64,000 bases of DNA, from contig JBFWZA010000008.1 of NCBI GenBank assembly GCA_050185825.1, forward strand, positions 220,125-284,124, given 5' to 3'. Both the position numbers and the translations under genes were made by a program. This DNA is from SZUA-309 sp050185825 (GTDB lineage: Bacteria; Pseudomonadota; Gammaproteobacteria; Pseudomonadales; Azotimanducaceae). Under the pieces are notes generated by a model, which worked only from the letters and a program-made list of their open reading frames with translations, ran no database searches and was not told the DNA's origin. Every line of letters begins with the position of its first letter. The first letter of the stretch is position 1. Shown here in pieces: positions 46,884 to 57,047 of this stretch.

Positions 46884-48064
46884 AGGCTCTTGCGGCTGAT
46901 GCCGAGCTTTGCCGCGAGCTCGGTCTCCGTCATCGTGTCCTGGTGGGCCGTGACGAAGCTGACGAAGTAATCCTCGATGGTCTGCTCCGGCGGTGCCGCG
47001 CGCTGGCTGGCGGACGTCTGAACCCGGGGCGGTTCGATGGCCAGCATGGCCGTTTCGATGGCGCCACCGTCGGAGAGGATCACGGCCCGCTGGATGGCGT
47101 TCTCCAGCTCGCGGACGTTGCCGGGCCAGCTGTAGCGGCGCAGATCGTCCAGCGTCGCGTCCGTGAAGTAGAGGCCCTTCTTGCCGAGACGCTGCATGGT
47201 TCGATCCAGCATTTCCGCGGCGAGCAGCAGCACGTCGTCGCCCCGGTCGCGCAGTGGCGGCACGTGCAGCGCCACCACCTTCAGGCGATAGAACAGGTCC
47301 TTCCTGAGCTGACCGCTGTCCACCAGACTCTGCAGATCACGATGCGAGGCGGCGATCAGGCGGAAATCGCGGTTCGAGTCCAGGGCGCGGAGCAGGCGGG
47401 ACTGGGCTCCGGCAGGCAGCTCGCCCACCTCGTCCAGAAACAATGTACCCCCGCTCGCGCCATCGATGAGGCCGCCGCGCTCGTCCCCCGGCCGGCCGAA
47501 GAGCTCCGTCTCGATCTGATCTGCGGGTACGCTCGCGCAGTTCAGCGAGATCATGGGCGCGGTGTGTCTAGCGCTCCTGGAGTGGATGGCACGTGCCACC
47601 AGCTCCTTGCCCGTACCCGACTCGCCCGTGATCAGCACCGTCGAGTCCGTTGGCGCCACCTTGGCAATGTTGTCCACCAGTGACTGCATGGTGCGGCTCG
47701 CACCGATCATCGCGTAGGTGGTATCCCGATGCGAGCGGCATTCGGCCATGGCGCGTGTCAGCGCGTCGGCGAGCTCCCGGCTCCCGCAGTCCGCCGGCAG
47801 GTAGTCGCTGGCTCCGGCCTTGATGCAGCTCACCGCGGCACGGATTTCCGGGTTCGGATCGATAACGATCACCGGACGTATCCCCGTGGCCAGCACCTGC
47901 TCCACCCGCCCGCCGGCGCAGACCAGCGCGCCGGCCGTGGTGGCTTCCGGCGGCAGCGCCGACGGATCCTGAATCGGGATCGGCAGATAGCCTTCGGCCT
48001 CCAGCAGACCTGCGATGCGTTGCGAGTCAGCCGACTCCGGATCGAGCACGAGTATTCGGTTCAT
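46808..48064 (-). CDS. CbrB-like NtrC-family regulator with degenerate receiver and no GAFTGA loop
   Basis: A 418-residue regulator in the position of cbrB (next to pcnB). The N-terminal ~110 residues are receiver-like, but the phosphoacceptor strand reads 'GALVCAGGR' with no Asp. The AAA+ domain (~118-345) has Walker A 'ITGESGTGKE' and Walker B 'GGTLFLDEVGEL'. The sigma-54-contacting GAFTGA loop is missing: 'ELFGRPGDERGGLIDG' runs straight towards Walker B, and the insertion before sensor I is also shortened ('LLRALDSNRDFRLIAASH'). The C-terminal Fis-type helix-turn-helix is intact ('TETELAAKLGISRKSLWERR') with a basic tail. It may bind DNA without activating sigma-54. Confidence 0.88.
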   Translation of the reverse strand: MNRILVLDPESADSQRIAGLLEAEGYLPIPIQDPSALPPEATTAGALVCAGGRVEQVLATGIRPVIVIDPNPEIRAAVSCIKAGASDYLPADCGSRELADALTRAMAECRSHRDTTYAMIGASRTMQSLVDNIAKVAPTDSTVLITGESGTGKELVARAIHSRSARHTAPMISLNCASVPADQIETELFGRPGDERGGLIDGASGGTLFLDEVGELPAGAQSRLLRALDSNRDFRLIAASHRDLQSLVDSGQLRKDLFYRLKVVALHVPPLRDRGDDVLLLAAEMLDRTMQRLGKKGLYFTDATLDDLRRYSWPGNVRELENAIQRAVILSDGGAIETAMLAIEPPRVQTSASQRAAPPEQTIEDYFVSFVTAHQDTMTETELAAKLGISRKSLWERRQRLNIPRKKTKKRGRRRDVS

Positions 48065-48093
48065 GTGGAGGCGGATGTTACCAAAATACGCAG

Positions 48094-48963
48094 CTAGTCA
48101 CGGGCCGTGACCGATGCGGCCTGCACGCGTTTCAGGTCGAAGCGGGGGATCGCCCAGTCCAGCAGCACCGCCGGAGACCAGTGCCGGGCCTCTGCAGGCG
48201 GGTCCAGACCCAGATAGCGGAAGACGACAAGCAGGTTGGCTGAGGCTCGATCGTCGACGACGGCCGGAGCGTGGGTCTGTTTGGACAGCTTCTGGCCGCT
48301 GGCATCCACCAGGACCGGCAGGTGGGCATAGCTCGGCACGGTGAGCCCCAGGCGCTCCATCAGGTAGATCTGCCGGGCGGTGTTGTCCAGCAGGTCGCCG
48401 CCGCGCACCACGTGTGATATCGCTTCGCTGCCGTCGTCCACGGCCGTGGCGAGCTGGTAGGCGATCTGCCCGTCCCGCCGCCGGACCACGAAGTCTCCGC
48501 AGGTCCGGGCCAGCACTTCCTCCTGGTCGCCCCGGACGAGGTCGTGGAACCGCACGGGCCGATCCTCGACGAGGACGCGGATGGCCGCACCGGCCACGGG
48601 GGCGGTGCGATGCCGGCAGCTTCCCGGATAGATTGTCTCGTCGGCGAGCATCGCCCGGGTACAGGTGCAGTAGAAGAGCAGACCCTGAGCGGACAGGGTC
48701 GCCAGTGCGGCCTCGTAGCGGGCGATGTGCCCGCTCTGGTGAATGACGGGACCATCCCAGTGGAGGGCGTGTGCGTCCAGGGTCTTGCGGATGGCGTCTT
48801 CCGCACCGGGTGCCACCCGCGGTGTGTCTAGATCGTCGATACGCAGCCACCACTGGAGGCCGCGGGCGCGGGCGTCGAGGTAACTGGCGGTGGATGCGAG
48901 CAGCGAGCCCTGATGCAACGAGCCGGTCGGTGACGGTGCGAACCGGCCGGCGTGCTGGATCAT
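48094..48963 (-). CDS. gluQ: Glutamyl-Q tRNA(Asp) synthetase
   Basis: GluQ-RS attaches glutamate to queuosine of tRNA-Asp. 289 residues, equivalent to a truncated GluRS with no anticodon-binding domain. The HIGH-type motif is 'FAPSPTGSLHQGSLLAS', the zinc-binding cysteines are in 'LFYCTCTRAM' and 'YPGSCRHR', and the KMSKS-type loop is 'SGQKLSKQTHAP'. It lies 13 bp downstream of dksA; the dksA-gluQ pair is conserved in gammaproteobacteria. Confidence 0.96.
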   Translation of the reverse strand: MIQHAGRFAPSPTGSLHQGSLLASTASYLDARARGLQWWLRIDDLDTPRVAPGAEDAIRKTLDAHALHWDGPVIHQSGHIARYEAALATLSAQGLLFYCTCTRAMLADETIYPGSCRHRTAPVAGAAIRVLVEDRPVRFHDLVRGDQEEVLARTCGDFVVRRRDGQIAYQLATAVDDGSEAISHVVRGGDLLDNTARQIYLMERLGLTVPSYAHLPVLVDASGQKLSKQTHAPAVVDDRASANLLVVFRYLGLDPPAEARHWSPAVLLDWAIPRFDLKRVQAASVTARD

Positions 48964-48976
48964 CCGGGAGTCCGGA

Positions 48977-49435
48977 TCAGCCGTGCAGCTGCTTCTCTTT
49001 GATCTCGTCCAGCGATTTGCAGTCGATACACTGGGTCGCCGTCGGACGGGCTTCCAGGCGTCTCAGGCCGATTTCCACACCGCAGGTGTCGCAGTAGCCG
49101 AAATCGTCCTGATCCAGACGATCGATGGTCTGGTCGATCTTCTTGATCAGCTTGCGTTCCCGGTCGCGGGTCCGCAGCTCGATGCTGAACTCTTCTTCCT
49201 GGGTGGCGCGATCGGCCGGGTCCGGGAAGTTTGCCGCCTCGTCGCGCATGTGGTGCACGGTGCGGTCCACTTCCTCCATGAGCTCCTGCCGCCACTTGTT
49301 GAGGATATTCCGGAAGTGGTCGAGCTGGCCCTCGCTCATGTAGGGCTCGTTCTTCTTCGGCTTGTAGGGAGTGAAGTTCTTGAACGGTGAGTCCACCGCC
49401 TTCGAAGCAGATTTCTTGCGCACTGTGGACGCCAT
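48977..49435 (-). CDS. dksA: RNA polymerase-binding transcription factor DksA
   Basis: DksA works with ppGpp in the stringent response by binding the polymerase secondary channel. 152 residues, matching E. coli DksA. The ATG at 49435 is preferred to one at 49459 because GAGGA precedes it. The coiled-coil tip carries the acidic motif in 'NFPDPADRATQEEEFSIELR' (the D-A/P-D tip), and the zinc finger is 'YCDTCGVEIG' with 'TQCIDCKS'. Confidence 0.97.
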   Translation of the reverse strand: MASTVRKKSASKAVDSPFKNFTPYKPKKNEPYMSEGQLDHFRNILNKWRQELMEEVDRTVHHMRDEAANFPDPADRATQEEEFSIELRTRDRERKLIKKIDQTIDRLDQDDFGYCDTCGVEIGLRRLEARPTATQCIDCKSLDEIKEKQLHG

Positions 49436-49648
49436 ACTCGAATCTATCCTCTTCTCCAATGACGGCCGTCGTGGGCCGAGACTGACGGGTGCGGAACCAC
49501 CCCGAATCGAAGGGCGCGTAAACTACCAGAACCGTTTCCCGTTCGCTACAGTCGGATGCCCCGATTTTTCCGCCGCTTTCTTGGCAGTGCGCGTCATCTC
49601 CGATGCGCTTGAGCGGGCCGGATCGACCCCTCATCATGAGCGCCCATC

Positions 49649-50830
49649 ATGACGGCACAGAGACTGGAACAGATCGCGCCCTTCCGCGTGATGCTGCTGA
49701 TGGAGCGGGCCAAGCGGCTGGAGGCGGACGGACACCGGGTCGTGCACTTCGAGGTGGGCGAGCCGGATTTCGAGACGGCCGCCCCCATCGTCGCCGCCGG
49801 CCAGAGGGCGCTGGCGGCCGGCCACACCAAGTACACCCAGGCGCTGGGCATTCCGCCGCTCAGGGAGGCCATCAGCACCTACTACGCCACGTCTGCTGGG
49901 GTGTCTGTGGCGCCGGAGCGGGTCGTGATCACCGCAGGCGCCAGCGGCGGGTTGCTGCTGCTGGCCGCGCTGCTGCTCGATCCGCAGGACGAGCTGCTGC
50001 TGCCGGATCCGGGCTATCCCTGCAACGAGGCCTTCGTCAGCGTGGTCAACGGCGTGCCGCGTCGGGTTCCCGTCGAAGCGGCCAGCGGTTTTCAGATCAC
50101 CCCGGAGGATCTGCTGAACGCCTGGGGAACGCGGACCCGCGGGCTGCTTCTGGGCTCGCCGGCCAATCCCACGGGCGCGCTGACTCCCCGCTCCGTGCTC
50201 GAACAGCTCGTGGCCGGGGTGCGCGAACGCGGCGGTGTGCTGCTGCTCGACGAGATCTATCAGGGTCTCACCTACGGGGATGGCGGAAAGGGGGAGACCT
50301 ATCGCACCGGTCTCGAGATCGCCTCCGACATCTTCGTGCTCAACAGCTTCTCCAAGTACTTCGGCATGACGGGCTGGCGGCTGGGCTGGATGGTGGTGCC
50401 GGACGACTGCCTCGACGGGGTGAGCCGGCTTGCCCAGAACCTGTTCATCTCTCCGTCCAGCATCGCGCAGCACGCGGCGCTGGCGGCGTTCGATCCCGAG
50501 GCCATGGCCATTCACGAAGCGCGCCGCGGGCACTTCGCCCGGCGTCGCGACCGGCTGGCCGAAGGATTGCGGGCGCTGGGTCTCTCCATCCCGGTGGATC
50601 CCCAGGGCGCCTTCTATCTCTACGTCGACGTGTCGTGCACGGGCATGGACTCGGAAACCTTCTGCTGGCGGCTGATCGACGAGTATCAGGTCGCGGTCAC
50701 GCCGGGCACGGACTTCGGCGACCACCTCGCCGACCGCCACGTCCGCTTCGCCTACACCACGAGCGACGAGGACATCGACCTCGGCATCGAACGCATCGGC
50801 CGCGCGCTCGCGGACTGGGGCGTGGCTTGA
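49649..50830 (+). CDS. PLP-dependent class I/II aminotransferase
   Basis: A 393-residue fold-type I aminotransferase. The PLP-binding lysine is in 'LNSFSKYFGMTGWRLGW' (~233). Other conserved sites are 'GEPDFETAAP', 'LGSPANPTGALTP' (Asn) and 'VLLLDEIYQGLTYGD' (Asp, Tyr). The C-terminal carboxylate-binding Arg is in 'RHVRFAYTTSD'. It is the positional match of the aminotransferase next to dksA in Pseudomonas; the substrate is not known. It is divergent from dksA and overlaps sfsA by 4 bp (TTGA). Confidence 0.92.
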   Translation: MTAQRLEQIAPFRVMLLMERAKRLEADGHRVVHFEVGEPDFETAAPIVAAGQRALAAGHTKYTQALGIPPLREAISTYYATSAGVSVAPERVVITAGASGGLLLLAALLLDPQDELLLPDPGYPCNEAFVSVVNGVPRRVPVEAASGFQITPEDLLNAWGTRTRGLLLGSPANPTGALTPRSVLEQLVAGVRERGGVLLLDEIYQGLTYGDGGKGETYRTGLEIASDIFVLNSFSKYFGMTGWRLGWMVVPDDCLDGVSRLAQNLFISPSSIAQHAALAAFDPEAMAIHEARRGHFARRRDRLAEGLRALGLSIPVDPQGAFYLYVDVSCTGMDSETFCWRLIDEYQVAVTPGTDFGDHLADRHVRFAYTTSDEDIDLGIERIGRALADWGVA

Positions 50831-51546
50831 GGATCGAGCCCCCGCTGTCACGGGGCATCCTCGAGCGGCGCTACAAGCGCTTCCTCGCCGACGTTGTGAT
50901 GCCGGATGGTCGCCTTCTGACCGTGCACTGCCCGAACACAGGGGCCATGCTCGGTTGTGCCGAGCCCGGGTCACCGGCGTGGATCTCTGACTCGGGGAAT
51001 CCGTCGCGCAAGTACCGGCACACCCTGGAGGTGGTGGTGGCGGCAACGGGCCGGGTGGGTGTGAACACCGCACGGGCAAACCGTCTCGTGGCGGAAGCGC
51101 TTGCCGACGGGTCGCTGCCACCCTTGCGGGACACGCGGCCGGTCCGGGCCGAGGTGCCGATTCCGGACGAGTCCGGGCGGTTCGATTTTCTCGTCGAGGA
51201 CGCGCGGGGCAATGCCTGCTACATCGAGGTGAAGAACATGACCCTGTGCGATCCTTCGGGTCGCGGCAGCTTTCCGGATGCGGTGAGCGAGCGGGCGATC
51301 AGGCACGTCACGGCGCTGGCCCGGCGTGTTGCAGCCGGAGAGCGCGGCGTGCTTCTCTTCTGTGCCCAGCACACGGGCGTCCGCCTGGCCACGCTTGCCG
51401 ACGAGATTCATCCGGCATACGGCGTGGCGGTGCGCGAAGCCGTGGCGGCCGGGGTCGAGGTCTATGCCGTCGGCTGCCGCATCGAGCCGGACGAGATCCG
51501 GATCGATGGCATGCTGCCGGTGGATCTCACCGATCAGCGCTGCTGA
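50827..51546 (+). CDS. sfsA: SfsA family DNA-binding / nuclease-like protein
   Basis: SfsA was named sugar fermentation stimulation protein; it has an OB-fold N-terminus and a PD-(D/E)XK-like core. 239 residues from a TTG that overlaps the aminotransferase stop and aligns with the E. coli N-terminus ('RIEPPLSRGILERRYKRFLA'). Conserved segments are 'VHCPNTGAMLGCAEPGS', 'RFDFLVEDARGNACYIEVKN' (nuclease-like E-x-K) and 'FPDAVSERAIRHV'. Its 3' end overlaps the convergent kinase gene by 13 bp. Confidence 0.93.
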   Translation: MRIEPPLSRGILERRYKRFLADVVMPDGRLLTVHCPNTGAMLGCAEPGSPAWISDSGNPSRKYRHTLEVVVAATGRVGVNTARANRLVAEALADGSLPPLRDTRPVRAEVPIPDESGRFDFLVEDARGNACYIEVKNMTLCDPSGRGSFPDAVSERAIRHVTALARRVAAGERGVLLFCAQHTGVRLATLADEIHPAYGVAVREAVAAGVEVYAVGCRIEPDEIRIDGMLPVDLTDQRC

Positions 51547-52526
51547 AAGGCCCGCAGCGTTTTCGTGTAATCCTGTCTGGTGCGCAGGCGCGCACCGTAG
51601 GCTTGGATCAGGGTAGCGGCGGCGAAGTTCCCCAGAGCGGCCGCTTCCGCCGACTCCATGCCCTGGGCCCATCCGTACAGACAACCGCCGGCGTAGATAT
51701 CGCCCGCACCGGTGGTATCCACCGCCCGCGCCGGAAAACCCGGCACCATCGTCTGGCCTTTCGGCGTGACTGCCAGGCTGCCGCGGGCACCCAGGGTCAC
51801 GTTCACGTGCCGACCGATGTCCTTCAGCTCGGTCACGGCCACGTCCAGGCGGTCCGTGCGTGCCCAGGTCAGGGCTTCCTCCTCGTTGCAGAACAGGTGA
51901 TCCACCCCGTTGCCCAGGATGTCCTCGAGCGCATCGCGGAAGAACTGCACCATGCTCGGGTCGGACAGGGACAGCGCGGTTTTCACGCCTTCGGATTCCG
52001 CCAGCTCGCGAGCGGCAATGGCAGCGTCGCGGCTGCCGTCGGCGGAGCTCATGTAGCCTTCGGCGTAGAAGTAGCGGGAGCGCGCCAGTGCTGCTTCGTC
52101 GAGCTCCGCGCGGGTCAGTTGGCTGGAGATGCCGAGGAAGGTGTTCATGGAGCGCTCCGCGTCCGGCGTGATCAGCACCAGGCAGCGGCCCGAATGGCCT
52201 TCCCCGTTCGCGGCATTGCCATTGGTGTCCACACCGGCCCGCTTCAGGTCGTCGAGGAAGTGCCGCCCCGTTTCGTCGTCGGCCACCTTGCAGGAATAGA
52301 AGGTTCGGGCGCCGAATCCCTGCACCGCGATCAGGGTGTTGGCGGCGGAACCGCCGCTCATCCGCTCTGCGGAAAAGCCGTCGAGGCCGGCAGCGAGGCG
52401 TTCCATGGTGGCCTCGTCGACGAGGGTCATGTGGCCCTTGGGGATGCCGTGGGTCCGCAGGAAGCCTTCGTCGATGGTGTATTCCATGTCGACCAGCGCG
52501 TTCCCGAGTCCGTAGACGTCGTACAT
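51534..52526 (-). CDS. PfkB-family carbohydrate/adenosine kinase
   Basis: A 330-residue ribokinase-fold kinase. Signature 1 is 'SGGSAANTLIAVQGFGA' and signature 2 with the catalytic base is 'DTTGAGDIYAGGCLYGWAQG'. The N-terminal 'VYGLGNALVDMEY' and the long insert resemble the adenosine-kinase-like branch that is widespread in proteobacteria; substrate not proven. The 3' end overlaps sfsA by 13 bp in the opposite direction. The gap to hemL is 23 bp, so the two share a transcript direction. Confidence 0.9.
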   Translation of the reverse strand: MYDVYGLGNALVDMEYTIDEGFLRTHGIPKGHMTLVDEATMERLAAGLDGFSAERMSGGSAANTLIAVQGFGARTFYSCKVADDETGRHFLDDLKRAGVDTNGNAANGEGHSGRCLVLITPDAERSMNTFLGISSQLTRAELDEAALARSRYFYAEGYMSSADGSRDAAIAARELAESEGVKTALSLSDPSMVQFFRDALEDILGNGVDHLFCNEEEALTWARTDRLDVAVTELKDIGRHVNVTLGARGSLAVTPKGQTMVPGFPARAVDTTGAGDIYAGGCLYGWAQGMESAEAAALGNFAAATLIQAYGARLRTRQDYTKTLRAFQQR

Positions 52527-52549
52527 TCGTATCGTTCCTCTCGAAAAAG

Positions 52550-53836
<1,287 letters not shown>

Positions 53837-53845
53837 AGTGGGGCT

Positions 53846-54280
53846 TCAGAAGGGTTTAACGACCACGAGCACGACGATGAGGATCAGCAGCAGCGCGGGC
53901 AGCTCGTTGAAGATCCGGTAGAAGCGCTCCGAGTGAGGGCTCTCGTCAGTGGCGAAGGCTCGCACGAGCCTCGCACAGTAGTGATGATAACCGAGCAGCA
54001 CCACCACGCCGGCGAGCTTGATCCACAACCAGAGACTGCGGCTGAAGGCGTCCCAGCCGAGCACGAGCAGCCACACCCCGAATATCAGCGTGATCAGCAT
54101 GGAGGGGCGCATGATGATGCGATAGAGCTTGTCCTCCATGACCCGGAACCTGGCCCTGCCGATCTCGTCTTCGGTCGTCGCGTGATAAACGAACAGCCGC
54201 GGCAGATAGAACATGGCGGCGAACCAGGTGACCACGCCGATGATGTGAAAGGCCTTTACCCAGAGGTAACCGGTGCCCAT
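53846..54280 (-). CDS. hemJ: HemJ-type protoporphyrinogen IX oxidase
   Basis: HemJ is an integral-membrane oxidase that converts protoporphyrinogen IX to protoporphyrin IX. 144 residues with four TM segments. The conserved heme-ligand region is 'WVKAFHIIGVVTWFAAMFYL' (His12), with 'PRLFVYH' just after and the conserved lysine in 'LWLWIKLAGVVVLLGYHHY'. Linkage to hemL supports the heme role. Confidence 0.92.
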   Translation of the reverse strand: MGTGYLWVKAFHIIGVVTWFAAMFYLPRLFVYHATTEDEIGRARFRVMEDKLYRIIMRPSMLITLIFGVWLLVLGWDAFSRSLWLWIKLAGVVVLLGYHHYCARLVRAFATDESPHSERFYRIFNELPALLLILIVVLVVVKPF

Positions 54281-54300
54281 GACGGCTCCTTAACGGGCGA

Positions 54301-56010
54301 TCACTCGCCGCGATCGCGATAGTTGTCGATATCCTGCTGCGTGATCACGCCGATCACCGACTCGATCATCGGCGCCCGGGCACGGCGGATGCACAGCGCC
54401 TCCGTGTCCGACTCCCTGAGCACGGCCTGGGCCTCGGCAACCGTTGCCCGGTAGTCCAGGTTCGCCACGTCCAGTCGCTGCCCGGGAATCTCCAGCAGGT
54501 CGATAACGCGATCGGGCACGGCTGCCTCGTCGTCGGCTGCACCGGGGAGCGCGTTCAGATGCACCCGCAGGTCGGATGCGCGGAGCACGCAGCGAACCCT
54601 GCCCGGCTGGGATTCGACGACGATCCAGATGGGCTGGCGTGCCATGGCGGCGCGCGCCTCCGATTCCGGACAGCTCGCCGTCAACCGGTACAGGCTCCGG
54701 TTCATGATCGCTGCCACACCCGCGCGTTGCAGGTGCAGCGTCACCGGATCCGGCGGGTATTTTAGACCCAGGGTTTCCAGCGTCGAGAGAAAAACGGACT
54801 TCTGCCGGAACACCACGGACGTGGTCATGGTGGACACCACGATGATGAGCATGGCGGGCAGCATCAGGCTCGGATTTGCCGTCAGCTCCAGCACGGCCAT
54901 CAGGGCGGCCAGAGGCGCCTGCAGCACCGCGGCCATCATGGCCGTCATGCCGAGCATCACGTACAGCCCGAGACTGATGCCTGCGGCGGGATACAGATAG
55001 TCGCCGACGAAGCCGACCACGCCACCCAGCGCCGCGCCGACGACGAAGGTGGGGCCGATGACACCGACCGGCATCCCGAGACCGACGGCGGCCGAGCTGG
55101 TCACGAGCTTGAGCACGACGATCAGGAACAGACTCGACAGCGCGATCTCGCCGAGCATGGCCGCGCTCACGGTGTCGTAGCCGATGCCCATCACCGCCGG
55201 CTCGACCTGCGCGGCAAGGCCCGTCACCGCGGCGGCCATCAGCATGCGCACCCAGAACGGCCAGCTCGCCAGCCTGGCGAACGACTGCACGGAGACGATG
55301 AACGCCGCACCCAGGCAGCCGACCACCAGGCCCGCGAGGGTGATGTAGGGCAGTTCCAGCAGCGAGCTCATGTGCTGGGGGGCGATGTCGAAGGCGGCTT
55401 CCGCGCCGAAGAAGTAGCGCGTCATCACGGTGGCGACCACCGCCGCGACGATCACCGGGATGAAGCTGCTCAGCGTGTACTCCATCATCACCACTTCCAT
55501 GGCGAAGATGACCCCCGCCAGGGGGGTGTTGAAGGAGCCCGCAATCGCTGCGGCGACACCGCAGGCAACGAGCACCCGGACGCTGTTGTTGGGCAGGTTA
55601 AGGGTCTGTCCCAGCAGGCTGGCGCTGGCGGCGCCGACGTGGATGGCGGGACCTTCACGCCCTCCCGACTGACCGCTCACGAGCGACAGCATGCCGCCGA
55701 AGAACTGCACCAGAGCGTTCCTGGCAGGTAGCTGCCCCTGGTGACGGCTCAGTCGCTCCATGACGTGCACGACGCCGACGCGCCGGCCGTCCACCGGGAT
55801 CCGGCCGACCACGGCCCCGAGGATGGCGGCGCCGATCATGGGCAGGAGGAACCGCTCGAGGTGGCCGAGGGCTTCGAAGGACTCACTGCCCGCCGGCAGC
55901 AGCCAGGCATCGAGGATGTAGTCCATGGAGACCCGGAACACCAGAATGACCATGCCGGTGAACAGGCCGACCGCGATGGCCAGCAGCGACAGCTGAGGAA
56001 GCGCCTCCAC
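54301..56010 (-). CDS. ClC-family chloride channel with CBS domain
   Basis: A 569-residue membrane protein: ClC core (~1-420) and a C-terminal CBS region (~440-565). The selectivity-filter motif with gating Glu is 'SGQSGGREGPAIHVGAASAS'; 'GMPVGVIGPTFVVGAALGG' is the second filter segment. The position of the internal proton Glu (E203 of ClC-ec1) reads 'FAMEVV', with Val as in channel-type ClCs, so chloride channel rather than antiporter behaviour is possible. The start is a GTG; ~20 family-like residues lie upstream in frame with no standard start codon. Confidence 0.88.
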   Translation of the reverse strand: MEALPQLSLLAIAVGLFTGMVILVFRVSMDYILDAWLLPAGSESFEALGHLERFLLPMIGAAILGAVVGRIPVDGRRVGVVHVMERLSRHQGQLPARNALVQFFGGMLSLVSGQSGGREGPAIHVGAASASLLGQTLNLPNNSVRVLVACGVAAAIAGSFNTPLAGVIFAMEVVMMEYTLSSFIPVIVAAVVATVMTRYFFGAEAAFDIAPQHMSSLLELPYITLAGLVVGCLGAAFIVSVQSFARLASWPFWVRMLMAAAVTGLAAQVEPAVMGIGYDTVSAAMLGEIALSSLFLIVVLKLVTSSAAVGLGMPVGVIGPTFVVGAALGGVVGFVGDYLYPAAGISLGLYVMLGMTAMMAAVLQAPLAALMAVLELTANPSLMLPAMLIIVVSTMTTSVVFRQKSVFLSTLETLGLKYPPDPVTLHLQRAGVAAIMNRSLYRLTASCPESEARAAMARQPIWIVVESQPGRVRCVLRASDLRVHLNALPGAADDEAAVPDRVIDLLEIPGQRLDVANLDYRATVAEAQAVLRESDTEALCIRRARAPMIESVIGVITQQDIDNYRDRGE

Positions 56011-56156
56011 GTTGGCAAGCTGTCGCTGGAAGAACTCCGGGCTGAAGAAGCTGGGCAGTTTCAGAGGGACGGGCTCCGTGACAGGTGATCCGGCTCGAGA
56101 AAACGGCCGCCGTGGCGCGATAGTATAAGCGTCGCTTTCACGACTTAAGGCACCGA

Positions 56157-56933
56157 ATGGCAGAACGGCCGTCCAGACTCAAAGGCGCACCGACCGTCCG
56201 GGTGGTCTCCCACCACCCGTGGCGTCAGGCGTTGGTGCTCATCGCCGTCGGGCTCCTCGTCGTGGCCGGTGCGCTGGGTGGCTACGGGCTCGGTCAGTCG
56301 GTCTCCGAGCTGGACGTCACGTACCTGGCCTCCGTGGAGCGGCTGAATCGTGCCAACCGGGAGTCGATCGCCAGGCTCGAAGCCGAGCTCGTGGATGCGA
56401 ACCTCTCCTGGCAGGTGGACCGGGAAGCCTCCCAGGCGCTCAAGGAGACCATCCGCGAGCTCAAGGATCAGGTTGCCAAGCTCACGGAGGAGGTGACCTT
56501 CTACAAGAGCCTGATGGCGCCTTCCGCGCTGGAGCGCGGCATCCAGGTCGCCGATTTCGAGCTGACGGCGCTGGAGACATCCGGGCGGTACCGGTTTCAC
56601 CTGCTGCTGACCCAGGTGGAGACGCGTCGAGACTGGGTGCAGGGAGACGTGTCGCTGGAGATCCGGGGGCGTGGCGCCGGCGGGGCGGGTTCGGACTCGA
56701 CCGCCGGTAGCGATTCGGCGACGGGAACCACCGAGCAGGTGCTGCGCCTCACAGAAATTGCCGAGGAAGGCACCTATCCTCTGAAATTCCGGTTCCGGTA
56801 CTTCCAGGACCTGACCGGAACCATACGGCTTCCCGAGGGCTTCACTCCCGAGCGGGTCGTCATCCGGGCCGGCCGTCGAGGTGCCAGCGCCGAAGCGGCG
56901 GAAAAGACCTTCGACTGGACGGTAGCGGGTTGA
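56157..56933 (+). CDS. DUF6776-like membrane-anchored coiled-coil protein
   Basis: A 258-residue bitopic protein. One TM at ~24-46 ('LVLIAVGLLVVAGALGGYGL'), then a periplasmic coiled coil (~50-120, 'ETIRELKDQVAKLTEEVTFY') and a beta-rich domain that contains 'YRFHLLLTQVETRRDWVQG' and 'YPLKFRFRYFQDLTGTIRLP'. The match to the DUF6776 family next to bactofilin genes is by pattern and context. A serine/glycine-rich insert (~180-195) is unusual. Function unknown; it may work with the bactofilin that follows. Confidence 0.75.
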   Translation: MAERPSRLKGAPTVRVVSHHPWRQALVLIAVGLLVVAGALGGYGLGQSVSELDVTYLASVERLNRANRESIARLEAELVDANLSWQVDREASQALKETIRELKDQVAKLTEEVTFYKSLMAPSALERGIQVADFELTALETSGRYRFHLLLTQVETRRDWVQGDVSLEIRGRGAGGAGSDSTAGSDSATGTTEQVLRLTEIAEEGTYPLKFRFRYFQDLTGTIRLPEGFTPERVVIRAGRRGASAEAAEKTFDWTVAG

Positions 56934-57047
56934 GCGGCGGGACGGACGTAACTTAATACACAGCTTCGAGGCAGTATCATGGCGGGCTTACGACTGCCCT
57001 TCGGCACCACCGGAAGTCGAAAGGCTTCTGACAAGGGTGAGAGCAAC

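Noticed and set aside
49603..51546. A single 647-codon open frame fusing unknown sequence to SfsA
   Set aside because: The first ~408 codons are an out-of-frame shadow of the aminotransferase. The true SfsA start is the TTG at 50827, which aligns with the family N-terminus.
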